Numbered from the stretch's first letter, positions 10,266 through 19,282 are shown. The stretch is DNA of 63,063 nucleotides from Chitinophagaceae bacterium (GCA_027486835.1 JAIXOJ010000204.1:1-63063); one strand, 5' to 3'. The notes: generated by a model from the sequence alone, not told the origin. Made by a program: numbers and translations.

Positions 10266-10483
10266 TTAATTTCCTTTTAAAATATGAAAGAATAGTATTT
10301 ACTAATTATTGAAAGACCCTTTATAACCAATCCAACCACCATGCAATCCCATCATTTTATTTCGTGCTAATGGAAGGTCAACCTTGTTCAATAAGTATCT
10401 ATTGTTTTGAAATGATGGTAAAATCCAAGGCATAAAATGGGCTGTTAAGCTATTTAAGAAGTATTTTTTTAGGTTATAATTGC

Positions 10484-12214
10484 TTAATTATCTATGATTA
10501 ATCCATCTACAAAATCCCGCTTACCTGTGGGATTGCCACATTTGAGGAGTTGTATGTTCTTTACATGATTTTCGGGCCTGCCCATTATGTTCAGTTGTTG
10601 GAGATGGGGCAGGTTTTCAAAATAAAAATTACGGTATTGGGGTAAATAATAAAATCCTCGATAATTGTAGTTGTCAAAATGAAAATGAATCCGTTCTATT
10701 TGCTGGCATTGCCGAATGAAAACATCTCGAACAAATCCGCCTCTATCATAATTTGATTTCACCAAAACAAATCCATTAACCCCATTGCTGTCCACATAGA
10801 TATTTCGGATACCGCCCGACATTTCACTACCCAGCCCAAGGTTGGCACAGGTGGTGACCAAATAATTGTTTTTTATGATCACATTCTCGCAACTACCCAA
10901 CAATGCACCATCTCTATCCCTACCCGCCTTAATACAAATTGCATCATCCCCGGATTCTATCAAACAATGCTCTATCAAAACATCTTTGCAACTCTGAATG
11001 TCCATTCCATCATTGTTGCGGTGCAGGGATCTCACGACTATGCCCCTAAAGGTTATATTGTTGCATTTGGTGACGACATTCGTCCAAAAGGGACTATTGA
11101 CTACTTTATATTTTTCGAGCAAAATATTTTTACATTGAAAAAAGTCGATTACACTTGGTCTTGCTTCAGGTAAATAGCGTTTTTCGGGCGCAAGCTGATT
11201 ATCGGCATAATGATGCACTTTTCCATCTTTCCAATTCATTTCTGTTTGTCCTCCATCTATCACACTCGTGGAGTCTTCGCCAATAACGGCAATATCTTCT
11301 GCTCCATAAGCATATATCAAGGAAGATTTGAAACAAAGATTTCCTTCCGTAGTGGTCAAATGTTTAGGAATATAATCTTCCTTTTTGCCTCCAAAACGAA
11401 GGTGTACATTCTTTTTTAAATACAAAGCCACTTTGCTTTTTAACAGTAGGGTGCCGCAAACCAAGTAATTCCCCTCTGGGATAATGACCATGCCGCCGCC
11501 AGCTTCACTACATACTTTTATGGCTGCATTGATGGCATTTTTACAATCCTGCACCCCGTCGTTCGATGCACCATATTGGGGAATTAAAAAACTTTTTTGG
11601 GGGAACTTGGGAGGGACAATACGCTCAAGAATGGAGGGAACGTATTGCCAACCAACCGATATATCCTTTTCGCTGTATTCAATATTTTCATGTATTTTTT
11701 GGATAGAAATTTTGTCAATATTCGGACCACCGTTTGCATTGTTTACCATCAGCCTTAGCTTATTTGTTCCTTTCAGCAAACGCATTTGAATGCTAATATC
11801 CATCCATTGATCGTTTGCGGTGGTGGTACAAAAAGCATAAGTTCCTCGTGGAAGCGATTGCTTACCAAAACTGCCTCCTTTAGCGGGCGAATCCACCAAC
11901 AGTGAATCCCCATTGATGGTAATCTTGCAAGGATTCATGGTCTGTCCAGCATTGGAATAACGGAATACCACATTATAAATAGCCGCTTCGGACACTTCTA
12001 TGTTTTGCCACTCCATCCAATTGCCATTTACACCAAGGGAAACATATCCTTTACCCGTGTATCCTTTCCATTGCTGTTCCACCTTTGCACCAAACAGGGT
12101 TGCAGCCGCTTCTGCCTGATAAACCATAAAAGCATTTTTCTGCAACTGATATGGCTTTGCAATCAAACCATTAGAAAAACATTGGTAGAAAAAAAAGAGC
12201 AATACTAAACGCAT
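10484..12214 (-). CDS. GH28-type polygalacturonase-like enzyme with N-terminal CBM-like domain
   Basis: This 576-residue exported protein has an N-terminal hydrophobic signal (about 1-19). A beta-sandwich resembling CBM6/CBM35 spans about 30-170, and a GH28 beta-helix runs from about 205 (PQYGASNDGVQD) to the end. GH28 hydrolyses alpha-linked galacturonate (or rhamnose-GalA) bonds. Visible active-site parts are NNDGMD near 400-405 and SGDDAI at 421-426. The usual GHG histidine motif before GSEMSGG is replaced by CANLGLGSEMSGG (about 456-468), so the typical histidine is missing. It starts 11 bp after the fucosidase stop, so the two are co-transcribed. Substrate could be a fucosylated pectin fragment; activity is uncertain given the changed motif. 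Confidence 0.85.
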   Translation of the reverse strand: MRLVLLFFFYQCFSNGLIAKPYQLQKNAFMVYQAEAAATLFGAKVEQQWKGYTGKGYVSLGVNGNWMEWQNIEVSEAAIYNVVFRYSNAGQTMNPCKITINGDSLLVDSPAKGGSFGKQSLPRGTYAFCTTTANDQWMDISIQMRLLKGTNKLRLMVNNANGGPNIDKISIQKIHENIEYSEKDISVGWQYVPSILERIVPPKFPQKSFLIPQYGASNDGVQDCKNAINAAIKVCSEAGGGMVIIPEGNYLVCGTLLLKSKVALYLKKNVHLRFGGKKEDYIPKHLTTTEGNLCFKSSLIYAYGAEDIAVIGEDSTSVIDGGQTEMNWKDGKVHHYADNQLAPEKRYLPEARPSVIDFFQCKNILLEKYKVVNSPFWTNVVTKCNNITFRGIVVRSLHRNNDGMDIQSCKDVLIEHCLIESGDDAICIKAGRDRDGALLGSCENVIIKNNYLVTTCANLGLGSEMSGGIRNIYVDSNGVNGFVLVKSNYDRGGFVRDVFIRQCQQIERIHFHFDNYNYRGFYYLPQYRNFYFENLPHLQQLNIMGRPENHVKNIQLLKCGNPTGKRDFVDGLIIDN

Positions 12215-12225
12215 GGAATGGGCAA

Positions 12226-14307
12226 TTAATAATTGAAAACAATACCTGTGTGCATTTCAAACGTAGGTACTTTCACTACTATTCGTTTGCCCATTTGTTT
12301 AAATGACAATATTTTACCGCTTGGAATCTGGATAACCGATTTAATTTTTTCAGGCACATCCACCGAAATAGATACATTGCTGATAGGTACAAAATCTTCA
12401 ATAACAGTTACATCGCCTCGTTGCAAGGCAGGGGTGTATAAAAGATGTGTTAGATATCGCTTTTGAGAGGATTGCTGTAAAAAACTTACCCTACCGCAGC
12501 TTTGCAGTCCTTTTACCTCAAGTATTGGTGCTTTATTCAATAAACCAAGGATATTTTCAAACAATTGGCGGTGCAATTGAACCCCGTGGGCGTAGTACAA
12601 CTGGTCTAGATTATGGGAAAGAAATATGGTATTGCCATTTTGGATTACGTCAGGATAGGAGGCGTTTTCCAACCGATAAGGGGTTTCCCTATGACCAGAA
12701 TAATGTTCGTAAGTCCTGTTGAAAAAAGGTTCGCGGATATAGGCCAAGGTTGTTGCCGTAGTGGGTTTTACCACAAGGCCCGTTTCATAATTTAAGAAAG
12801 GACTTGATACCATTTTTTGGGCTATAGAGGGGGCAACCACGGTAAAGTCGAAATTAAAATCAGATTTTTTTACATAGTCGGCACCAACGTCAATCAATAA
12901 TTTCTTTTTGGAAATATCCAATCCACCCTCTCCTATTACCAATAATTTTCCGCCTTTCTTGCTCCATTCGTTTAAGATATTGGCTTGATTTTCAGTTAAG
13001 CAGGGGCTGCTCGGAATGATAACTACCGAAAGTTGTTGTAGATTTTTTTCATTGGCAACAATAAAATCGTTGTGGGTTTCCAAAAGCATGTTCACCACGC
13101 CGTGGTCTGCTGCTGTGTTCAAGGTAAGCCAAAGCCCAAGTTTACTCACAGGCACTCCGCCCAATCCGTATTTCTCAATTTTCTCAACATATTCATAAGC
13201 ATACCCGATTCGATTATAGGTTTCCAAATCCATTTCTCCCGAGGGATGCAATTGGTCGCCAAAGTTGCAAGCCACGCCATTGGAAATCATAGCAGCCGCT
13301 TCATATCGCAAAGCCCCTGGCAATTTAAACCCTCCAAACTCTCCCCAAGCCTTGTGGAATTTACCGCTCATGGCTGTGGCAGGAGTACCCTGCTGCAAAT
13401 GGTATTTGGCTTCCAAAGGCAGCTTATCATAACCTCCCCAAGTGCTGGGCAAATCTTCCAAATCTTGGTGTGTGTTCAGGTCGTATAATCGTTCTTTGAA
13501 AATGGATTTGTTGTTGATATGGTTGGCGGTATTGAAAAACACAGTGGCTTTGGGATGGTATTTTGTAACTAATTTCCTCAATGCTTGCATGTGTGCTTTC
13601 AAGGCTAAGGCAAAACTTTTTTCTACTGCTTTTACATCGCTGGTGTCCACGCCTTCTTTTTTCATTCTTTCTAAAGAGGTAGGACTGTAATCGGTAGCGG
13701 AAATATGATAGATATCAAACCAAAAACCGTCAATTTGGGGATAGCGTTGGCAAATTTCTTCCACCTGTTTTACCACATAATCATGGTAGGGGCTGCCAAA
13801 AGCAGCGTTTAATCGTGTCCAGCCATATTGCGGAAAAACATCCGTTGGCTTCGCATTGGCATTGATACCGGGGCTTTTGTCAATTTCGCCTGCCCTGTTA
13901 CGGATGCACCATTCGGGATGATTCAAAGCATCATTGGCACTCCAGCCAACAGTAAAGTAGATAGGTGCATTTACCCCGATTTCGTGACAAGCCTTCAATT
14001 GTTCGCCCAATAAATCGAAGTTTAAGTGTGGATGGATTTTTCCCACTTTAGAAGGATAATAGGCCCAACTGTGGTGGTCTTTCGCAAAAACATTGATAGA
14101 ATTGAGATGCCCAGCTTTCAAAGCAGCTTGAAATTGTTTTTTATCAAACTTGATTCCGATACCTTCAATAAATTCAGAAGTGTGGAAATCAAGGTGTACC
14201 TGACGCGAAGGCATTGGTTGATCAACAGCAAATTGTTGTTGTGCATTTATTTCATCCAAAAACGCCAACATAATAAAGCAAAGCAAACTATATTTTTTCA
14301 TATTCAA
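12226..14307 (-). CDS. Alpha-L-fucosidase, GH151-like
   Basis: A 693-residue protein starts with a signal peptide (MNMKKYSLLCFIMLAFLDEI, cleavage near residue 23). The catalytic barrel begins LDFHTSEFIEGIG, continues INVFAKDHHSWAYYPSKVG and includes HPHLNFDLLGEQLKACHEIG. These are phrases typical of the GH151 fucosidase family and of related proteins annotated with a beta-galactosidase-trimerisation region. The C-terminal half (about 430-560) has the trimerisation-like SSPCLTENQANIL and GGKLLVIGEGG segment. It is the first gene of the minus-strand set leading to L-fucose isomerase, which supports fucose release. The AraC regulator is divergent, 254 bp away. The family is recalled, not computed; a more distant GH29 or GH42 relative is the main alternative. 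Confidence 0.8.
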   Translation of the reverse strand: MNMKKYSLLCFIMLAFLDEINAQQQFAVDQPMPSRQVHLDFHTSEFIEGIGIKFDKKQFQAALKAGHLNSINVFAKDHHSWAYYPSKVGKIHPHLNFDLLGEQLKACHEIGVNAPIYFTVGWSANDALNHPEWCIRNRAGEIDKSPGINANAKPTDVFPQYGWTRLNAAFGSPYHDYVVKQVEEICQRYPQIDGFWFDIYHISATDYSPTSLERMKKEGVDTSDVKAVEKSFALALKAHMQALRKLVTKYHPKATVFFNTANHINNKSIFKERLYDLNTHQDLEDLPSTWGGYDKLPLEAKYHLQQGTPATAMSGKFHKAWGEFGGFKLPGALRYEAAAMISNGVACNFGDQLHPSGEMDLETYNRIGYAYEYVEKIEKYGLGGVPVSKLGLWLTLNTAADHGVVNMLLETHNDFIVANEKNLQQLSVVIIPSSPCLTENQANILNEWSKKGGKLLVIGEGGLDISKKKLLIDVGADYVKKSDFNFDFTVVAPSIAQKMVSSPFLNYETGLVVKPTTATTLAYIREPFFNRTYEHYSGHRETPYRLENASYPDVIQNGNTIFLSHNLDQLYYAHGVQLHRQLFENILGLLNKAPILEVKGLQSCGRVSFLQQSSQKRYLTHLLYTPALQRGDVTVIEDFVPISNVSISVDVPEKIKSVIQIPSGKILSFKQMGKRIVVKVPTFEMHTGIVFNY

Positions 14308-14350
14308 ACTCGTTCTATCCTCCCTCCCGCTTCAATACAAAAGAAGGAAA

Positions 14351-14417
14351 GATTCCATCAAAAAGACATTATTATTTCAACCAAACAAATCGTTCCAAAA
14401 TCTTATTTTATGGAATC
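14351..14417. promoter_or_regulatory. Inverted repeat between fucosidase and AraC genes
   Basis: GATTCCAT at 14351-14358 and ATGGAATC at 14410-14417 are exact inverted copies 51 bp apart in the divergent promoter region. They are candidate half-sites for the AraC regulator encoded next door. This is inference from position only. Confidence 0.35.
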
Positions 14418-14448
14418 ATCAGGAACCATGACCCATATTTACAGGGTG

Positions 14449-14456
14449 CAAAACTA
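14449..14456 (-). promoter_or_regulatory. Candidate -7 box for the fucosidase operon
   Basis: TAGTTTTG on the minus strand matches the Bacteroidota -7 consensus TAnnTTTG. No good TTTG is found at -33. If used, the leader would be about 135 nt and would contain the inverted repeat at 14351-14417. Confidence 0.3.
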
Positions 14457-14561
14457 TCAGTAGGCTATTAGGAAATATTGCACGTTTCTTACCAAAAAAT
14501 ATACTTTTACAACATCATCAGCAAGCTTCACGCTTATTATTGTATCAATCGTATTAGTTTT

Positions 14562-15428
14562 ATGGATGCTCATTTACTAAAGCCTCATCATGGCCCTGCC
14601 TATTCTTTTAGCTTACGCTATGATGAATTTCCGTATTTCTACAACCACTGGCACTACCACAAAGAGCTGGAATTGATCCACATTCATGAGGGGCATGGCA
14701 CACAATTCATGGGAGACCAAATCGGCAGGTTTAAGGAAAACGATATGATTTTAGTGGGCAGCAATTTGACGCACTTATGGCGTTGCGATGCACCTTTTTT
14801 TGAAAAGAACACTTCCCTAAAAGCAAAGGCCACCGTTATCCACTTCCTGCCAAATTGCATGGGCAACGACTTGTTCCAAAAGCCAGAATCCAATGCCATC
14901 AATGAAGTGTATAGAATGGCAGGTTTTGGTCTGTACATTGATGGGGAAACTAGAATCAACATTGAAAGCATCATGCAAAAAATGTTCACCCAAACCAATC
15001 TCCAGCGCATGATCGGCCTTCTACAAATTATTGATCTTATTTTTCATTCCAAAGAAACCAGGCCCATTTCCACTTTGGATGTACAACAATTTAATCCCGT
15101 AAATGAAACAGATAGGCTAAATAAGATTTACCAATATGTGCTTACGCATTTTAGCGAAGAAATAGATGTGGCAACAGTTGCTAACTTGATCAATATTTCG
15201 CCCAAGGCATTTTCTCGCTTTTTCAAAGCCAGGACCCGCAAAACATTTGTGGAATTTGTGCAGGAGATCCGGATTCAACATGCTTGTGGTTTATTGGCCA
15301 AACAAGAACAATCCATCAAAGAAATATGCTACGAATGTGGGTTCAACAATTTTTCCAACTTCAACCGGCATTTTAAAAAATGGATGCAGCAAACGCCGAT
15401 TGAGTATAAAAAACAGTTTAGGGGGTGA
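14562..15428 (+). CDS. AraC-family transcriptional regulator
   Basis: I place the start at the ATG at 14562 (MDAHLLKPHHGPAYSFSLRY), giving 288 residues; an upstream ATG at 14478 would add an unconserved 28-residue lead. The N-terminal part is a cupin sensor (HWHYHKELELIHIHEGHG near residues 27-44). The C-terminal 100 residues hold two HTH motifs: VATVANLINISPKAFSRFFK and SIKEICYECGFNNFSNFNRHFKKW. It is a cytoplasmic sugar-responsive activator or repressor. It diverges from the fucosidase-GH28-fucI genes, so control of that set by L-fucose or a related sugar is the simple inference. It ends in a strong bidirectional terminator. Confidence 0.92.
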   Translation: MDAHLLKPHHGPAYSFSLRYDEFPYFYNHWHYHKELELIHIHEGHGTQFMGDQIGRFKENDMILVGSNLTHLWRCDAPFFEKNTSLKAKATVIHFLPNCMGNDLFQKPESNAINEVYRMAGFGLYIDGETRINIESIMQKMFTQTNLQRMIGLLQIIDLIFHSKETRPISTLDVQQFNPVNETDRLNKIYQYVLTHFSEEIDVATVANLINISPKAFSRFFKARTRKTFVEFVQEIRIQHACGLLAKQEQSIKEICYECGFNNFSNFNRHFKKWMQQTPIEYKKQFRG

Positions 15429-15445
15429 GGGATTGGAATAAAACT

Positions 15446-15481
15446 AAAAAAGGGCGGTGGATGTTTCCACGGCCCTTTTTT
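15446..15481. terminator. Bidirectional terminator after the AraC gene
   Basis: AAAAAAGGGC.GTGGA pairs with TCCAC.GCCCTTTTTT through a stem of about 15 bp with one mismatch. There is an A-run on the left and a T-run on the right, so it can terminate on both strands. It serves the convergent AraC (plus) gene and possibly the Fic (minus) gene. Confidence 0.88.
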
Positions 15482-15572
15482 AGTACCACCGAAAAGATTT
15501 ACATCCAGTAGAATTTATCTATCTTATTTTCCAATAAACTTAAAAAAAAACACTTGATATTTAGTCTATCCA

Positions 15573-16694
15573 TTAAACAGACCCTAACAAATATCCCGTA
15601 CTTCTTCCGCTTGCATCTTCTTTCACCAATATACCATTATCTATCAATTGCCGAATATCCCTTAATGCGGAATCGTGCGAGCATTTGGTAATATTTGCCC
15701 ATTTGGCGGTGGTTAATTTCCCTTCAAAACCATCCAATAATTTGTTTAGCATTATTCGTTGGCGGTCGCTTATGGAAGTATGGGTATGTTTATCCCAAAA
15801 CTGTGCTTTTTTCAATACCAAGCTCAGCCCTTGTTCGGACGAAAGCAAGGCTGCGTTTAAATTATCTAAAAACCATAGCAACCAATTCGTAATATCAATT
15901 CCTCCTTTTTGGGTAGCTTCCAAAATTTCATAATACCCTTTCCGTTCAGAACATATTTGTGCAGACATACTGTAAAACCTATGGGGACTACCGTCTGCCC
16001 TTGCCAATTGCATATCTGTAATGGTACGGGCAATCCTACCATTTCCATCAGCAAAGGGATGGATTGTTATGAACCATATATGCGCAATCGCAGCCTTTAG
16101 AACCGGGTCAATATCCATTGTAGCATTATACCATTCAATAAATGCTTGCATTTCTTGCTGCACTACGTCTGCCTTCGGTGCTTCGAAATGCACCTTTTCG
16201 TGTCCCACAGCCCCAGATACAACTTGCATTGCCCCATTTGAACCATCCCGCCAATTGCCTACCACAATTTTATACATACCACTTCTTCCTGTGGGGAAAA
16301 GAGCTGCATGCCAATCAAACAACCTTTCTCGGGATAACGGTAGCGTGAAATTTTGGGTTGCATCAAGCATCATTTCTACTACACCCTCTACATTTCTTTC
16401 AGAATGCACCAATCCAGCAACGTCCATCCCCAATCGTCGAGCGATGGAAGAGCGGACTTGTTCCCGACTCAAGATTTCCCCTTCAATTTCATTTGATTTT
16501 AAAACATCCAGAGTAAGTGTTGATAGCATTGCCTCGTCTTTTAAAGAGAAACCGAGGTTGCTCATTTTCCCCAACAACAGGCCTTGTTTAAACCTGATTT
16601 CAATAAGTTTTTGTAAAACCAAATCGCTATTCCAATGAAACCGAGGCCAATCCTTGAGTTGATGAATGTAGGTATCGTGGGTTATTCTACGCAT
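15573..16694 (-). CDS. Fic-family protein with inhibitory helix and C-terminal winged HTH
   Basis: I take ATG at 16694 (MRRITHDTYIHQ) as the start, giving 373 residues; the frame can extend four codons upstream to a TTG. The catalytic Fic motif HPFADGNGR is at about residues 212-220, so AMP transfer to a target hydroxyl is expected. An N-terminal domain of the kind seen in Fic proteins carries SNEIEGE (about 67-73), which fits the self-inhibitory (S/T)xxxE(G/N) motif of class II Fic proteins. The last 80 residues look like a winged helix (SDRQRIMLNKLLDGF, TKCSHDSALRDIRQL), suggesting DNA binding. No separate antitoxin gene is adjacent. An inverted repeat covers the start codon and may be its own operator. 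Confidence 0.92.
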   Translation of the reverse strand: MRRITHDTYIHQLKDWPRFHWNSDLVLQKLIEIRFKQGLLLGKMSNLGFSLKDEAMLSTLTLDVLKSNEIEGEILSREQVRSSIARRLGMDVAGLVHSERNVEGVVEMMLDATQNFTLPLSRERLFDWHAALFPTGRSGMYKIVVGNWRDGSNGAMQVVSGAVGHEKVHFEAPKADVVQQEMQAFIEWYNATMDIDPVLKAAIAHIWFITIHPFADGNGRIARTITDMQLARADGSPHRFYSMSAQICSERKGYYEILEATQKGGIDITNWLLWFLDNLNAALLSSEQGLSLVLKKAQFWDKHTHTSISDRQRIMLNKLLDGFEGKLTTAKWANITKCSHDSALRDIRQLIDNGILVKEDASGRSTGYLLGSV

Positions 16695-16703
16695 AATGTG
16701 CGT
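16689..16703. promoter_or_regulatory. Inverted repeat over the Fic start codon
   Basis: ACGCA-TAATG-TGCGT is a perfect 5-bp inverted repeat with a 5-bp spacer that includes the Fic start codon. The octamer TCTACGCA occurs at 16686-16693 and again at 16720-16727, 34 bp upstream, as a direct repeat. This looks like an operator for the HTH domain of the Fic protein; inference only. Confidence 0.4.
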
Positions 16704-16857
16704 CAAATATAGCGTTTAATCTACGCAAATAGTTACGGGAAAAATATGATTTATCCTGTGTTTATAAATCATATCATGATGAATATTTCCATTTCCTAAT
16801 CCTCCAACTTCAAATAGTTCTTATCAAAACTTATAATCACCTTCTTATATTGACCAA

Positions 16858-17229
16858 TCACATCTTACCCATTACAATATCCTTGTACACTTTTAGTTCC
16901 ATTTCCAATTCTGCAATCCGTTTATCTTTTTCCGCTATTTCTGCCGCCGCTTGGGATTTCTCAGCTTGCTGGCCATTCTCGTCCAAGCTGTTTGGTGGAA
17001 GTAAAGCCGCTAGATCCTCAAAAAAATTGTGACTGATGATTTTGCTCAAATGCCACAGAATGCCCACTTGCAGAGATGGGTTGCGGGTATATCCCAACAC
17101 TCCGTTACGCGCCACTTCCATTTTTCTGGCTACGTCGGCCTTGGTCAAATGCTTCAATTTCAATTGGGCCTTTACCATTGCGCCCACATGTGGCATTTCC
17201 TGCCCTTGCAAATCAATTCTCTTTTTCAT
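16858..17229 (-). CDS. Small HTH protein with C-terminal coiled coil
   Basis: This 123-residue soluble protein has an N-terminal helix-turn-helix of XRE type (about residues 15-60, including LTKADVARKMEVARNGVLGY). It ends in a charged heptad-like helix (about 88-118, EKSQAAAEIAEKDKRIAELE) likely to dimerise. No other domain is visible. It is separated from the Fic gene by 163 bp on the same strand, and its promoter region leads into the second 21-bp array. A role in transcription control is likely from the fold; its target is unknown. Confidence 0.78.
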   Translation of the reverse strand: MKKRIDLQGQEMPHVGAMVKAQLKLKHLTKADVARKMEVARNGVLGYTRNPSLQVGILWHLSKIISHNFFEDLAALLPPNSLDENGQQAEKSQAAAEIAEKDKRIAELEMELKVYKDIVMGKM

Positions 17230-17433
17230 AATCTTTAGTTTTACCTACCAAGCCTATTCTAAGAAACAGTAACTGTGCTGGTACTTCACTTACTAACCCC
17301 ACATACGCTGAGCTTTACAATGACCCATCCCATTTTTCTATGCCAATTTATTGAAACCAATACTGCTCACTTTTAAGAATAACAAGTTGAGTGAACAAAA
17401 ATAGGGACGCCTGTCTGAAATAAAAAAATATCT

Positions 17434-17684
17434 CGTAGGTAAAACCTAACCTCCCGTAGGTTTTGTACCCCACCCCCCCACCTAGGTAGGTGGGGGGTGG
17501 GGCCTAAATACCTAACTTAGCGTAGGTAGTACCTAACTTGTCGTAGGTTACAGATGACAGGCCGTAGGTTATACCTGACAATCCGTAGGTTATTCCTGAC
17601 AAGGCGTAGGTTATAGCTAGAAGGACGTAGGTGAATGCTCAATCGTCCTAGGTTTTAGCTAACCGAGGTAGGGGAAAAGCTTGC
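17434..17684. repeat. 21-bp tandem array 2, degenerate
   Basis: Units beginning CGTAGGT start at 17434, 17455, 17521, 17542, 17563, 17584, 17605 and 17626, with decayed units at 17647 and 17668. The period is exactly 21 except around a C/G-rich hairpin at 17468-17502, where the spacing between units is 66. Many units hold a small inverted repeat such as TAGGT-AAA-ACCTA or AGGT-TAT-ACCT. The first unit has a TAA in the frame that would otherwise be open, so coding is unlikely. Confidence 0.92.
17468..17502. repeat. C-rich/G-rich long hairpin inside array 2
   Basis: A 17-nt arm of CCCC-A-C7-ACCTA (17468-17484) is followed after GG by its near-exact complement TAGGT-G6-TGGGG (17487-17502), with one C unpaired. 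It would form a very stable hairpin or cruciform. The G-rich strand might also fold as a quadruplex. Confidence 0.9.
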
Positions 17685-18065
17685 AACGAATAGACAGCAA
17701 ATTCCAACACTGGTGTTTTTCCTTGAACGTCTTGAAAGTAAAATTTACTTTTAATCCCACGATTGTAGTCAACCTATTTTTTATTAAATGGCACAAGCGC
17801 AACATGGAAATAATCAGTCACTAACTAAACCAATCGCTTCATTAACTAATCGGGATGGGTCATTATTAGAAATTCAATGTTCTATTGCTGCCTAGCACTG
17901 CTACAAAAGGTCGATTACTAAAAAAATGGACGTCACTTAATTGTAAAGCAATTCCGAACGTTTCCGAGTTTGAAACTTACCAAGATGTGTTTTAAACAGT
18001 TTGTACAGATTCTATTTTCAATATCCTACACCAGAAAAAGCATAATAATTGACACAATCTCTTCA

Positions 18066-19203
18066 TCAATCCCGTGAACGAATCAAGGTAAACTTTTTCT
18101 TTAACCTTAAAAAAGGTGTTTCAAAGAAATGATAAGATAATGAGGCAATGGAAACGGTAGCAATAAATGCCAACACAAAACCCAACAAATTGCGCCATTC
18201 ATATAAACCGATGCTGCTGCTAAAGGCGGCCAACTCTTTTTTGTAGATGTAATAAATAATCCAATAAGTGGTGATATGAAAAATGTACATACCAAATGAA
18301 ATTCGACCAAGATATAATAAAAAATTAGGCATATTTTTCATGGAGGCACCATATAATGAAAGGAAAAACAACACCCCCCCCCACAAGTACCAACAACCAA
18401 CCACCTATTGCCTGCGGGATAGTGGAAAGATGCGGCGCATCGGCATTGATTTTACAAAAAATGGAGGCTATTAACCAACACGCCAACCCTGCCATAAACA
18501 CCCCTACCCTTGCTGAACCATTCCATTTGGGTTGCCAACCTTTACAAAAAATGGATACAAGGATGCCCGCTCCAAAAAATTGAAATTGAACAAAACTGTT
18601 GGTCCATTCGCCGCTAAAGCCTTTTGTGGGATGAAGGGCATAATAAACTATGGTGAAATAAGCTGCGATGAAGGATAGCACTGAAAAGATTTTCAAGCCC
18701 TTTTTTCCCAAATAGTATAATATCAAAGGAAGCAAGAGATAGAATTGTTCCTCCACGGAAATGCTCCACAACGGATTTAAGGGATAGCAGGGCAACCATT
18801 GATGAAATATAATGTACCAATTGCCATAAAAAAAGCAGTAGGCAAGTAGATTATTGGTAGTGACGAATCCAAAATTTTTGGAAAAATGGGTGATAAACAC
18901 TATCCCGAAAAAGAAGGAGAAATACAAAGGCCAAATACGAAGAATGCGCCTGATATAAAAGGATTTGATGTTGATGGTGCCAAATTGGTCTTGCTCTTTG
19001 GTCAACAATTCGGTTATTAAAAAGGCACTCAAAAAAAAGAATAGCGGCACGCCAAACACGCCTACCAAACTGATATGGTATCCCCAATAATTTGTTGCAG
19101 CATCAATGGGCGCCAAATCCATTCTGTGGGTAAAAAACACAAAAAGAAATGCAACCAAACGCAGAATGTCTAACTCGGGCTTGTAATACCTATCCTTATT
19201 CAT
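18066..19203 (-). CDS. Acyltransferase family 3, frameshifted at a G9 tract
   Basis: Two overlapping frames make one membrane acyltransferase of the OafA/AT3 type, which O-acetylates surface polysaccharide or other glycans. The first frame (19203 to 18325, 292 residues) starts MNKDRYYKPELDILRL, has an early His in FFTHRMDL, and carries RRILRIWPLY, WSISVEEQFYLLLP and several membrane helices. The second frame (18404 to 18066) supplies the last helices (ISFGMYIFHITTYW, YHFFETPFLRLKKK). The shift falls at nine G on the coding strand (18374-18382). With eight or eleven G the frames join into about 375 residues, the normal size. Either a phase-variable switch now OFF, or a base-calling error. Confidence 0.85.
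18374..18382. repeat. C9/G9 homopolymer in acyltransferase gene
   Basis: Nine consecutive C on the plus strand (G on the coding strand) mark the exact place where the acyltransferase frame shifts. Slipped-strand changes here would switch the C-terminal helices in or out of frame. Confidence 0.9.
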
Positions 19204-19282
19204 AATTAAATATGGTGATAGTGATTAAATCGGGCTTCGCCTATTTGTTTTAATGAAAAATATAATGCAAAAAAAACTTGTT

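Larger units (their letters stand above)
17230..18065. other. 836-bp intergenic region with array 2
   Basis: No gene is visible. The left half holds the 21-bp array at 17434-17684 and its C/G hairpin. The right half (about 17700-18065) is plain AT-rich DNA in which I see nothing further. Confidence 0.6.
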
